Positions 1 to 8,105 of a DNA stretch of 56,600 nucleotides are shown one piece after another (the first letter of the stretch is position 1; each line of letters opens with the position of its first letter). Made by a program: the position numbers and the translations under genes. This DNA comes from DASXMR01 sp036495525. GTDB lineage: Bacteria > Actinomycetota > Actinomycetes > Streptosporangiales > Streptosporangiaceae. The notes under the pieces are model-generated. The model saw only the letters and a program-made list of their open reading frames with translations. It did not search any database and was not told where the DNA came from. The DNA is taken from assembly GCA_036495525.1 (NCBI GenBank), contig DASXMR010000131.1, forward strand, positions 1 to 56,600, given 5' to 3'.

Positions 1-1
1 G

Positions 2-886
2 TACTTCACCCTCGCCGACAGTGTGAAGACCGGCGGCGCGCTGGCCGCGCTGGGCGCCCTGGGCGAGTCAGGCAGCGAGACCAGCGGCACCGCGGCCACA
101 CCGTCCTCGCAGCTGCCCGCCATCCAGGCCGCGATCACCAAGGGAGCGAACGCGCTGATCGTGTCGGCGACGGACCCGTCCGCGCTCTGCCCCACGCTGA
201 AATCGGCCATGTCCAAGGGCATCGCGGTCATCACCTATGACTCCGACGCCCCTGCCTGCAGAAATGTCTTCGTGAACCAGGCGTCATCCCAGGCGATCGG
301 CGCCAGCGAAGTCGACCTGCTGGCTAAGGAGATCCATGATTCTGGCGAGATCGGCATTGTGTCGGCGACAGCCTCGGCCACGAACCAGAACACGTGGATC
401 GGGTACATGAGGCAGGAGCTCAAGAAGTTCCCGAAGATGAAGCTGGTCTCGATCGTCTACGGCAACGACGACCCGACCACCGCCACACAGGTGACCCAGG
501 GCCTGCTGCAGCACTTCCCGAACCTCAAGGGGATCATTTCGCCGACCACGGTGGGCATCCTGGCCGCGGCCCAGGTCCTGGACACTTCCAAGTACCGGGG
601 CAAAGTGGCGCTCACCGGTCTGGGCACCCCTGTCGCCATGAAGAAGTACGTCGAGGATGGCACCGTGCAGAGCTTTGCGCTGTGGAACCCGGCAAACCTT
701 GGCTACCTGGCCGCATACGCGGCGGTGAACTACGCATCGAAGAAGATCACCGGGACAGCCGGGCAGTCCCTCACTGCCGGCAAGCTGGGCAGCTTCACGA
801 TCGGCGCGGACAACACCATCCTGCTCGGCCCGCCGCTCGTCTTCACCAAGGCCAACATCAACAACTACAACTCCTGGGGCTTCTGA
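2..886 (+). CDS. rhaS: Sugar ABC transporter substrate-binding protein, 5' partial (probable rhamnose binder)
   Basis: The reading frame is open from the first bases, so the gene begins before the window and 294 C-terminal residues are visible. It is a periplasmic-binding-protein-like (Peripla_BP_4, CUT2 type) protein. It shows the paired sugar-binding lobes, for example ALIVSATDPSALCPTLKSA followed by GIAVITYDSDAP, and a late LTGLGTPVAMKKYVEDG segment. The extracytoplasmic lipoprotein part is not in view. The rhamnose assignment is inferred from the genes that follow on the same strand (mutarotase, isomerase, aldolase, kinase). The transporter ATPase and permeases are presumably upstream. 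In rhizobia this protein is called RhaS, which is not the enterobacterial activator of the same name. Confidence 0.85.
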   Translation, partial: YFTLADSVKTGGALAALGALGESGSETSGTAATPSSQLPAIQAAITKGANALIVSATDPSALCPTLKSAMSKGIAVITYDSDAPACRNVFVNQASSQAIGASEVDLLAKEIHDSGEIGIVSATASATNQNTWIGYMRQELKKFPKMKLVSIVYGNDDPTTATQVTQGLLQHFPNLKGIISPTTVGILAAAQVLDTSKYRGKVALTGLGTPVAMKKYVEDGTVQSFALWNPANLGYLAAYAAVNYASKKITGTAGQSLTAGKLGSFTIGADNTILLGPPLVFTKANINNYNSWGF

Positions 887-895
887 CCTGGAGCC

Positions 896-925
896 GGGCC
901 CGGGGGCCAGCTAGCCCCCGGGCCC
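896..925 (+). terminator. Intra-operon hairpin between binding protein and mutarotase
   Basis: A perfect 12-bp inverted repeat, GGGCCCGGGGGC at 896-907 and its complement at 914-925, encloses a 6-nt loop. It starts 10 bp after the binding-protein stop and ends 10 bp before the mutarotase ribosome-binding site. There is no U-tract, only TT. It may be a partial terminator or an mRNA 3'-end stabiliser that keeps binding protein in excess over the enzymes. This role is inferred from its position. Confidence 0.6.
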
Positions 926-949
926 CTTCCGATGCGAGGGAATCACACG

Positions 950-1270
950 ATGGAGCGGGTCTGCTTCCTGGGCCGGGTCCGGCCGGACCGGCTAGCCCAG
1001 TACCGCGAGAGGCACGCCGAAGTATGGCCGGAGATGCTCGATGCGCTCCGGCAGGCGGGCTGGTCGAACTACTCGCTGTTCCTGACCGCGGATGGGCTGC
1101 TGATCGGCTACCTGGAGACTGACGACTACGAGGCTGCACTGGCGCGAATGGCCGGGACCCCGGTCAACGGCGAGTGGCAGGGCGAGATGACCGGGTTCTT
1201 CACCGATCTCGACGGGCTGCCGCCGGACCAGGGATTCCGCCGTGTCGGCGAGGTGTTCCACCTCGACTAA
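950..1270 (+). CDS. rhaM: L-rhamnose mutarotase
   Basis: The enzyme interconverts the alpha and beta anomers of L-rhamnose so that imported sugar reaches the isomerase in the right form. The 106-residue product matches the usual length of about 104. It carries the family pattern RHAEVWPEMLDALRQAGW, then NYSLFL, LIGYLETDDY and NGEWQGEMTGFF. The ATG at 950 is preferred over the in-frame ATG at 932 because GAGGGA at 936-941 sits 8 nt before it and the protein then starts MERVCFLGRV, as in relatives. It lies second in the visible rhamnose operon, 54 bp before rhaI. Confidence 0.92.
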   Translation: MERVCFLGRVRPDRLAQYRERHAEVWPEMLDALRQAGWSNYSLFLTADGLLIGYLETDDYEAALARMAGTPVNGEWQGEMTGFFTDLDGLPPDQGFRRVGEVFHLD

Positions 1271-1324
1271 CAAGTCCGCCCTGCTGAACGACCATGCCTA
1301 GCCGCTGCCTGGAGATGACGAGAG

Positions 1325-2491
1325 ATGCCCGACCTGACCGCCGTGAAGAGCGCCCTGCGGGCGCAGCGGATCGAATTGCCATCCTGGGCGTTCGGCAATA
1401 CAGGGACCCGGTTCAAGGTGTTCGCCCAGCCGGGCGTGCCTCGAACCCCCAGGGAGAAGATCGATGACGCGGCGCAGGTGCACAAGTACACCGGAGTGGC
1501 CCCGACCGTCGCCGTGCACATCCCTTGGGACAAGGTGAACGACTACGCCGAGCTGGCGGCGTACGCACGAGACCAGGGCGTAGCCATCGGCACGGTCAAC
1601 GCCAATGTGTTCCAGGACGAGGATTACAAGCTGGGCAGCGTGTGCCACCCCGACCCGGCTGTCCGGCGCAAGGCGGTCGATCACCTGCTGGAATGCGTGG
1701 ACATAATGGACGCCACCGGCTCGCAGGATCTCAAGCTATGGTTCGCCGACGGCACCAACTACCCGGGCCAGGACTCCATCGCGGCCAGGCAGGGTCGGCT
1801 CGCCGAGGCGCTGGACACCACCTACCGGCGGCTGTCCGCCCGGCAGCGGCTGATCCTGGAGTACAAGTTCTTCGAGCCAGCCTTTTACGCCACCGATGTG
1901 CCCGACTGGGGCACCGCGTACCTGCACTGCACGCGGCTGGGCGAGCGGGCCAAGGTCTGCGTGGACACCGGCCACCATGCCCCCGGCACCAACATCGAGT
2001 TCATCGTGACCATGCTGCTGCGGGCGGGCAAGCTGGGGGCATTCGACTTCAACTCCCGGTTCTACGCCGACGATGACCTTATGGTCGGCGCGGCCGACCC
2101 CTTCCAGCTCTTCCGCATCCTGTTCGAGGTGGCCGCGGCTGGCGCGTTCGATCCGGTGGCCGGCGTCGCGTTCATGCTTGACCAGTGCCACAACATCGAG
2201 CCGAAGATTCCGGCGCAGATCCGCTCGGTCATGAACGTGCAGGAAGCGACGGCCAAGGCGCTGCTGGTGGACACCGGAGCGCTGGCGGCCGCGCAGCAGG
2301 CCGGTGACGTGCTGGGCGCGAACGCCGTGCTCATGGATGCCTATAACACCGACGTGAGGCCCCTGCTGAGGGAGTTGCGGGCAGACATTGGCCTGGATCC
2401 GGATCCGACCGCCGCCTACTACCGCTCCGGCTATGCCGAGAAGATTGTCGCCGACCGTGCCGACGGCACCCCGGCCAGCTGGGGAAGCTAA
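1325..2491 (+). CDS. rhaI: L-rhamnose isomerase
   Basis: Converts L-rhamnose to L-rhamnulose in the cytoplasm. The 388-residue protein belongs to the xylose-isomerase-like TIM-barrel type found in rhizobia, pseudomonads and actinobacteria, not the shorter-related E. coli RhaA type. Metal and substrate residues are expected in ILEYKFFEPAFYATDVPDWG (Glu), CVDTGHHAPGTN (Asp/His) and FDFNSRFYADDDL (Asp), all present. The start has GAGATGACGAGAG just upstream. It lies between the mutarotase and the aldolase fusion in a same-strand operon, which fixes the pathway. The sequence looks intact. Confidence 0.93.
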   Translation: MPDLTAVKSALRAQRIELPSWAFGNTGTRFKVFAQPGVPRTPREKIDDAAQVHKYTGVAPTVAVHIPWDKVNDYAELAAYARDQGVAIGTVNANVFQDEDYKLGSVCHPDPAVRRKAVDHLLECVDIMDATGSQDLKLWFADGTNYPGQDSIAARQGRLAEALDTTYRRLSARQRLILEYKFFEPAFYATDVPDWGTAYLHCTRLGERAKVCVDTGHHAPGTNIEFIVTMLLRAGKLGAFDFNSRFYADDDLMVGAADPFQLFRILFEVAAAGAFDPVAGVAFMLDQCHNIEPKIPAQIRSVMNVQEATAKALLVDTGALAAAQQAGDVLGANAVLMDAYNTDVRPLLRELRADIGLDPDPTAAYYRSGYAEKIVADRADGTPASWGS

Positions 2492-2553
2492 CCTCGGCCG
2501 CGCCGGACAGCCAGGCAGTAGCGAGTGCCGGCCCACCCGAAGGAGCAGGAGGC

Positions 2554-4593
2554 ATGGCCCCACCGCCCGAAGTGACAGAGCTGCTCGCCCGGAGCAACAG
2601 GCTCGGCTCGGACCCGCGGAATACCAACTACGCCGGCGGTAACGCCTCGGCGAAGGGCCTGCTGACCGACCCGGTTACCGGTGCGCCGGCCGAGCTGCTA
2701 TGGGTCAAGGGGTCCGGCGGTGATCTCGGTACGCTGACCGAGGCCGGGCTGGCCGTGCTACGGCTGGACCGGCTCCGTTCGCTCAGCCGGGTCTACGCAG
2801 GCGTCGATCGAGAAGACCAGATGGTCGCGGCCTTCGACTACTGCCTGCACGGTAAGGGCGGAGCCGCACCGTCCATTGACACGGCCATGCACGGCCTAGT
2901 CGACGCCCCCCATGTGGACCACCTGCACCCGGATTCCGGTATCGCGCTGGCCACCGCAGAAGATGGCGAATCACTGACCCGCGACTGCTTCGGTGACCGG
3001 GTGCTGTGGGTTCCGTGGCGCCGTCCCGGCTTCCAGCTAGGCCTGGACATCGCCGCGATCGCGCGGAATAATCCCGGTGCGATCGGCGTGGTCCTCGGCG
3101 GGCATGGCATCACCGCCTGGGGCGCGACCAGCGACGACTGCGAAGCGCACTCCCTTGAAATCATCGAGAATGCGCGGCGCTACCTCGGCGAGCACGGTGC
3201 AACTGACCCCTTTGGCGCCCTGCTCCCCTGGTATCAGCCGCCTTCGGATGCTGAGCGTCGTCGCCGCGCCGCCGCCATTGCCCCCGTGCTAAGGGGCCTC
3301 GCAAGCACCGACACGGCTCAGGTGGGCCACTTCAGCGAGAGCCCGGTGGTGCTGGACTTCCTGGCCCGCGACAAGCATCCGGCGCTGGCCGCGCTCGGCA
3401 CCTCCTGCCCGGACCATTTCCTGCGCACCAAGGTCAGGCCGATGGTGCTGGACCTGCCGCCGTCTGCTCCGCTGGACGCGGCCATAACCCGGCTGGGCGA
3501 ACTCCACGCGGCCTACCGGGAGGAGTACCGCGCCTACTACGAGCGGCACGCTGGTCCGCACAGTCCGCCCATGCGCAGCGCGGACCCGGCGATCGTGCTT
3601 GTCCCCGGTGTCGGCATGTTCAGCTTCGGTGCGGACAAGCAGACGGCGCGGGTGGCGGGTGAGTTCTATATCAACGCAATCAACGTGATGCGAGGAGCCG
3701 AATCGGTCTCCCGTTATCAGCCCATTCCCGAAATCGAGAAGTTCCGCATCGAGTACTGGGAGCTGGAAGAAGCCAAGCTGCGCCGAAGACCAGCACCCCG
3801 GCGACTAGCGACCCGGGTGGCGCTTGTCACCGGCGGAGGATCGGGCATTGGCCGTGCCACCGCACACCGGCTGGCGGCCGAGGGGGCGTGCGTGGTCGTG
3901 GCCGACCTCGATGGTCCGGCCGCCGAGGCGGTGGCAGCCGATCTCGGAACCTGCGATGTGGCGATCCCGGTAACTGCCGACGTCACCGATGAGGATGGCG
4001 TTGCCGCAGCCTTCCGGGCCGCCGCGCTGGCGTTCGGCGGGGTTGACCTGATTGTCAGCAACGCTGGCCTGTCGATTTCCCGGCCGCTGCTGGAGACCAG
4101 CGAGGCCGACTGGGACATCCAGCAGGACGTGATCTCCAAGGGCACGTTCCTGGTCTGCCGGGAAGCTGCGCGCGCCATGATCGCGCAGCGGATGGGCGGC
4201 GACATCATCTGCATCTGCAGTAAGAACGCGGTGTTCGCCGGCCCAAGCAATCTCGCCTACGGAGCGGCCAAAGCGGCGCAGGCGCACCAGGTGCGCTTGC
4301 TGGCCGCCGAACTCGGCAAGCATGGCATCCGCGTGAACGGCATCAACCCCGACGCTGTCGTGCGCGGTTCCGGCATCTTCTCCGGCGGGTGGGGCGCCCA
4401 GCGGGCGGCCGTCTACGGTGTGCCCGAGGAGGAACTCGGCGCCTTCTATGCTCAGCGAACCCTGCTCAAGCGTGAAGTCCTTCCGGAGCACGTAGCCGCG
4501 GCCGTTGTCGCGCTCGCGGGCGGGGACCTGTCTTTGACTACAGGGCTGCACATACCTGTCGACGGGGGGGTCGCCGCTGCCTTTCTCCGGTGA
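2554..4593 (+). CDS. rhaD: Bifunctional rhamnulose-1-phosphate aldolase / short-chain dehydrogenase
   Basis: A 679-residue fusion. Residues 1 to about 400 form a class II aldolase/adducin-type domain that splits L-rhamnulose 1-phosphate into dihydroxyacetone phosphate and L-lactaldehyde. Zn-ligand histidines lie in PHVDHLHPD (about 120-127) and GGHGITAWG. Residues from about 418 form an SDR domain: the NAD motif TGGGSGIGRA begins near 425, SNAGLS follows, and the catalytic pair is YGAAK near 569. The SDR half probably oxidises L-lactaldehyde to lactate. A fusion of this architecture is known from Bacillus (RhaEW-like) and many actinobacteria. AGGAGCAGGAGG lies just before the ATG. The gene sits between rhaI and rhaB. 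Confidence 0.93.
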   Translation: MAPPPEVTELLARSNRLGSDPRNTNYAGGNASAKGLLTDPVTGAPAELLWVKGSGGDLGTLTEAGLAVLRLDRLRSLSRVYAGVDREDQMVAAFDYCLHGKGGAAPSIDTAMHGLVDAPHVDHLHPDSGIALATAEDGESLTRDCFGDRVLWVPWRRPGFQLGLDIAAIARNNPGAIGVVLGGHGITAWGATSDDCEAHSLEIIENARRYLGEHGATDPFGALLPWYQPPSDAERRRRAAAIAPVLRGLASTDTAQVGHFSESPVVLDFLARDKHPALAALGTSCPDHFLRTKVRPMVLDLPPSAPLDAAITRLGELHAAYREEYRAYYERHAGPHSPPMRSADPAIVLVPGVGMFSFGADKQTARVAGEFYINAINVMRGAESVSRYQPIPEIEKFRIEYWELEEAKLRRRPAPRRLATRVALVTGGGSGIGRATAHRLAAEGACVVVADLDGPAAEAVAADLGTCDVAIPVTADVTDEDGVAAAFRAAALAFGGVDLIVSNAGLSISRPLLETSEADWDIQQDVISKGTFLVCREAARAMIAQRMGGDIICICSKNAVFAGPSNLAYGAAKAAQAHQVRLLAAELGKHGIRVNGINPDAVVRGSGIFSGGWGAQRAAVYGVPEEELGAFYAQRTLLKREVLPEHVAAAVVALAGGDLSLTTGLHIPVDGGVAAAFLR

Positions 4594-4656
4594 CCCGCCG
4601 CCAGAGGAGCCACGCTCCATAGGCGATGTGGAGGTTGACCTGATGGGGGGCTTAAC

Positions 4657-6123
4657 ATGACGGCACCTGCCCTGGCGGCAGTTGACCTAGGTGCCTCGGC
4701 CGGGCGGGTGGTGGCGGGCGAAGTCAGCGAGAACCGGCTGGTGCTGCATCAGGTACACCGGTTCCCCAACATTCCGGTCACGGTGAACGGGACCCTGCAC
4801 TGGGATGTGCTGCGACTTTATTCTGAGGTCCTCGCCGGGCTGGGGACCGCAGCACGGCAGTTCAGTCTGGCGAGCGTGGGCATCGACTCCTGGGGAGTCG
4901 ATTACGGGCTGCTCGACGCTGATGGCAGTCTGCTCGGCAATCCCGTCCACTACCGTGACCAGCGGACTGCTGGCGTGGCCGAGCGACTGCTCGGCAGAAT
5001 CACTCCCGCAGAGCTCTACCAGGCGACCGGAATTCAGCAGCTTTCCTTCAATACCATCTACCAGCTCGTAGCATCCGCCAGGTCGTCCCAGCTCGGCTCC
5101 GCCCATACTCTGCTGCTCATTCCTGACCTGCTCGCGTACTGGCTGACTGGCGAGACTGGTGCCGAGATCACCAACGCCTCCACCACCCAGCTTGTCGATA
5201 TCCGCACCCGGTCGTGGGCCACCCCGCTGATGGACAGGGCAGGGATTCCCAGCGGGCTGTTCCCCGCCATTCGCCGTCCAGGTGCCTTGATCGGCGAGCT
5301 GCTGCCGGAGGCCAGTGAGCAGGCAGGCCTCCGGTCACCGCTGCGAGTTATCGCGGCAGCCTCGCACGACACGGCCTCGGCAGTGGCAGCGGTACCGGCC
5401 GACGGGACCGCCTTCGCCTACATCTCGTGCGGCACCTGGTCACTGGCCGGCGTCGAGCTGGATCAGCCAGTACTCACCGAGGCCAGCCGCGTCGCGAATT
5501 TCACCAATGAAGCTGGAGTGGACGACAAGATCCGGTATCTGCGCAACGTGATGGGCCTGTGGCTGCTGCAGGAGTCGATGCGCAGCTGGGCAGCCGCCGG
5601 GAACCCGGCCACGCTCAGCGGGCTCCTAGCGGAAGCCGCCAGGCAGGAGCCGCTGCTGGCAGTGGTCGATGCCAGCGACCCTGCCTTTCTAGGGCCGGGT
5701 GAAATGCCGACGCGCATTGCCGAGGCGTGCCGGCGGACAGGTCAGAACCCGCCGCAATCTAGGGCAGCCCTCACCCGCTGCATTCTCGACAGCCTTGCGC
5801 TCGCTCACCGTCAGGCCATTCACCAGGCACAGGAACTGTCTGGCTGCCAGGCTGACACCGTCCACATCGTCGGTGGCGGAGCACGGAACACCCTGTTGTG
5901 CCAGCTCACGGCCGATGCGGTGGGCCTGCCCGTGGTAGCGGGCCCGGTCGAGGCCGCAGCCGTCGGCAACATCCTCATCCAGGCCAGGGCTCTTGGCATG
6001 GGGCCATCCGACCTGGCTGGCATGCGTGACCTGGTGCGCCGCTCTCAGCGCCTGCACGTCTACCAGCCGAGCGGCAGCCAGCAGTCGTGGCAGTCCGCCG
6101 CCCGCCGCGCAGGTCTCGCCTGA
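4657..6123 (+). CDS. rhaB: Rhamnulokinase
   Basis: ATP-dependent kinase of the FGGY family that phosphorylates L-rhamnulose at C1, supplying the aldolase encoded just upstream. The 488 residues match family length. Visible landmarks are the N-terminal phosphate loop AAVDLGASAGRV (residues 5-16), the sugar-binding/catalytic region SVGIDSWGVDYGLLD, the second-domain ATP motif YISCGTWSLAGVEL and the C-terminal VHIVGGGARNTLLCQ. GGGGGG lies 8 nt before the ATG. It is the last gene of the rhamnose operon and is followed at once by a very strong hairpin. Confidence 0.93.
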   Translation: MTAPALAAVDLGASAGRVVAGEVSENRLVLHQVHRFPNIPVTVNGTLHWDVLRLYSEVLAGLGTAARQFSLASVGIDSWGVDYGLLDADGSLLGNPVHYRDQRTAGVAERLLGRITPAELYQATGIQQLSFNTIYQLVASARSSQLGSAHTLLLIPDLLAYWLTGETGAEITNASTTQLVDIRTRSWATPLMDRAGIPSGLFPAIRRPGALIGELLPEASEQAGLRSPLRVIAAASHDTASAVAAVPADGTAFAYISCGTWSLAGVELDQPVLTEASRVANFTNEAGVDDKIRYLRNVMGLWLLQESMRSWAAAGNPATLSGLLAEAARQEPLLAVVDASDPAFLGPGEMPTRIAEACRRTGQNPPQSRAALTRCILDSLALAHRQAIHQAQELSGCQADTVHIVGGGARNTLLCQLTADAVGLPVVAGPVEAAAVGNILIQARALGMGPSDLAGMRDLVRRSQRLHVYQPSGSQQSWQSAARRAGLA

Positions 6124-6151
6124 CGGGTGCCTTATTCCTACCGGCCGGAAT

Positions 6152-6194
6152 GCGCCCGGGCGGGCCGCCCCTCGATGCGGCCACGCCCGGGCGC
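6152..6194 (+). terminator. Strong hairpin ending the rhamnose operon
   Basis: An 11-bp arm GCGCCCGGGCG (6152-6162) continues directly into GGCCGC (6163-6168). After an 8-nt loop, GCGGCC (6177-6182), one unpaired A and CGCCCGGGCGC (6184-6194) close it. That gives 17 base pairs with a single bulge, 28 bp past the rhaB stop. There is no U-run. The structure is nearly symmetrical, so it could serve the convergent ABC permease gene as well. Confidence 0.65.
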
Positions 6195-6263
6195 TGTGGC
6201 CCGGTCAGGCTGCCCCCCCAAAGGCGGCCATCGCCGGGCTGTGACCCGGTCAGGGTGCCCCCC
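6195..6263. repeat. Imperfect 24-bp direct repeat in a convergent intergenic gap
   Basis: Two copies, 6195-6218 and 6240-6263, differ at two positions and share the core CCCGGTCAGGNTGCCCCCC. The copies start 45 bp apart. A third, degraded GGCCCGGGCAGG lies near 6286. They fill the space between the rhamnose terminator and the end of the convergent permease gene. No coding sequence is seen here. Function is unknown. Confidence 0.6.
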
Positions 6264-6331
6264 TCGCGGCCTGCCAGGGCGCAATGGCCCGGGCAGGCCC
6301 CGATGTCCACCTGACCGGGTGGCTCACGCGG

Positions 6332-7198
6332 CTATATGGCGGCGTCGAGCAGGCCGCGGCGGCGCCGGATCGCCAGGTCTGCTTTCGTGAACAGGGTGTC
6401 GACGACGATCCCGATGACGAGGATCACGATGATGATCGACGTGGCCCCGGCGAAGTCCAGGTTCTGCTGATAGACGTCGAGCTGCTGGCCGATCGAGAAC
6501 TGGCCGATGATCTGCACGACCAGCTCCCCCGCCATCAGGCTGCGCCAGGCGAACGCCCAGCCCTGCTTCATTCCGGCCACGTAAGCGGGCAGCGAAGCCG
6601 GCAGCACCAGGTACCGGTAAAGCGCGATGCCTCGCAGGCCCATCGTGCGGCCGGCCCGCAGCAGCAGCGGCGGGGTGTAGTCGACGCCGTTGATCAGGCC
6701 GTTGGCGATCGAGGGCGCAGCGCCCAGGATGACCACGAACAGGATGGCCGCTGAGCTCTGGCCGAAGATGATGATGGCGAACGGCACCCAGGCGATCGAC
6801 GGCATCGTCTGCAGCCCGGTGATGATCGAGCCGACCGCGGCTCGCAGTGGCGGGATCCTGGCCACCAGCACCCCGATCACCGATCCGATCAGCAGGGCCA
6901 GCGCATAGCCGATGATGGCGCTGCGCAGCGTGACGCCGATGATCTGCCACAGCATCGCGCCCTGCATCTGCTGCCACAGGTTGCTGAGAACGGTCGACGG
7001 GCCCTTGAGCACGTAGTGCTTCCAGCCGGTGAGGTGCACGAGCTGCCAGGCGGCGAGGACCAGCGCAATCGCGAGCAGCTTGGGCCACGCCGCGGCCCAG
7101 AGCCGACGGGCAGCGGCACCTGGCCCGCCGGACCGGTCCTGGCGCAGCTCAAGATTGTCCAGGCCCGCGATCTCGGCGGGCTGCAGGCTAACTGCCAT
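6332..7198 (-). CDS. ABC transporter permease, sulfonate/taurine/nitrate type
   Basis: A 288-residue inner-membrane permease of the BPD_transp_1 (SsuC/TauC/NrtB-like) family, with about six hydrophobic segments after a cytoplasmic N-terminus. The EAA loop that contacts the ATPase is visible as RTMGLRGIALYRYLVLPAS near residues 185-205. The start ATG at 7198 lies inside the last codons of the upstream ATPase gene (11-bp overlap), showing translational coupling. With the ATPase and the lipoprotein it forms a three-gene importer read leftward. The substrate cannot be told from sequence. Confidence 0.88.
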   Translation of the reverse strand: MAVSLQPAEIAGLDNLELRQDRSGGPGAAARRLWAAAWPKLLAIALVLAAWQLVHLTGWKHYVLKGPSTVLSNLWQQMQGAMLWQIIGVTLRSAIIGYALALLIGSVIGVLVARIPPLRAAVGSIITGLQTMPSIAWVPFAIIIFGQSSAAILFVVILGAAPSIANGLINGVDYTPPLLLRAGRTMGLRGIALYRYLVLPASLPAYVAGMKQGWAFAWRSLMAGELVVQIIGQFSIGQQLDVYQQNLDFAGATSIIIVILVIGIVVDTLFTKADLAIRRRRGLLDAAI

Positions 7199-8105
7199 GA
7201 CGCCTCATCTCCTCGCGCAGCCGGTCGGTCATCCGGCCGGCCAGCTCAGCGACCTGGACCGAGTCGATCCGGCGCGGGCCGGTGCGGGGCACCGGGTATT
7301 CCTCGATCACCCGGCCAGGCCGGCTGCTCATCACCAGCACCCGGTCGCCGAGCCTGGCTGCCTCGCGCACGTTGTGGGTGACGAACAGCACGGTCAGGGT
7401 CCGCTCGGCGCAGATCCGCTCCAGCTCGTCGTGCAGCAGGTCGCGGGTCATCGCATCGAGCGCGCCGAACGGCTCGTCCATCAGCAGCACGTCGGCGTCT
7501 TGTGCCAGCGCCCTGGCCAGTGCCACCCGCTGCCGCATGCCGCCGGACAGCTCGTGCGGCCTCTTGCGGCCGAAGCCGGCCAGGTGGACGGTCTCCAGCA
7601 GCTCCCTCGTCCGCGCCGTCCGCGCCGCCTTGGCGACGCCGCGTGCCCGCAGCGCGACGTCGATATTCCGGCCTGCGGTCAGCCATGGGAACAGGGCCGG
7701 CTCCTGGAACATCAGCGCGACCCGCCCCTGCACTGAGATCCGGCCCGAGCTGGGAGTGTCCAGCCCGGCGACGAGATTCAGCAGCGTGCTCTTGCCGCAG
7801 CCGGAAGCGCCGATGAGGCAGACGAACTCACCCGGCGCCACGTTGAGCGAGACGCGGTCAAGCGCCAGCACGGCGCCGCGGCCCGCGCCGTACACCTTGG
7901 AGACCTCGCTGACGCTCAGCGCCGGCGCGATGCCGCTGCCGCGGGCACCGCCGGCCGGGGCCGCCGCCGTGCTGCCATTTCCGGCCGGTGCCGCCGCCAG
8001 GCCAGCTGGCGTCGCCGGACCAGGATTTCCCTGGGCCGCGGGCACGGCGGACGCCGCCGGGGTGGTCCCCGGCGGCGCCGACCGTCGTCCGATGCTCAGG
8101 CTCAC
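7188..8105 (-). CDS. ABC transporter ATP-binding protein, sulfonate/taurine/nitrate type
   Basis: The ATPase of the same importer, 305 residues. Walker A is GASGCGKSTLL, the Q-loop FQEPALFPWL, the signature LSGGMRQRVALARALA, Walker B VLLMDEPFGALD and the switch His lies in LFVTHN. The start is GTG at 8105, whose GTGA overlaps the TGA of the binding-protein gene. The frame is open further upstream, but that region is the binding-protein gene in another frame. An N-terminal extension of about 60 Ala/Pro/Gly-rich residues precedes the first beta strand (LSVSEVSKVYG); normal family members begin close to that point. Confidence 0.88.
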   Translation of the reverse strand: MSLSIGRRSAPPGTTPAASAVPAAQGNPGPATPAGLAAAPAGNGSTAAAPAGGARGSGIAPALSVSEVSKVYGAGRGAVLALDRVSLNVAPGEFVCLIGASGCGKSTLLNLVAGLDTPSSGRISVQGRVALMFQEPALFPWLTAGRNIDVALRARGVAKAARTARTRELLETVHLAGFGRKRPHELSGGMRQRVALARALAQDADVLLMDEPFGALDAMTRDLLHDELERICAERTLTVLFVTHNVREAARLGDRVLVMSSRPGRVIEEYPVPRTGPRRIDSVQVAELAGRMTDRLREEMRRHGS

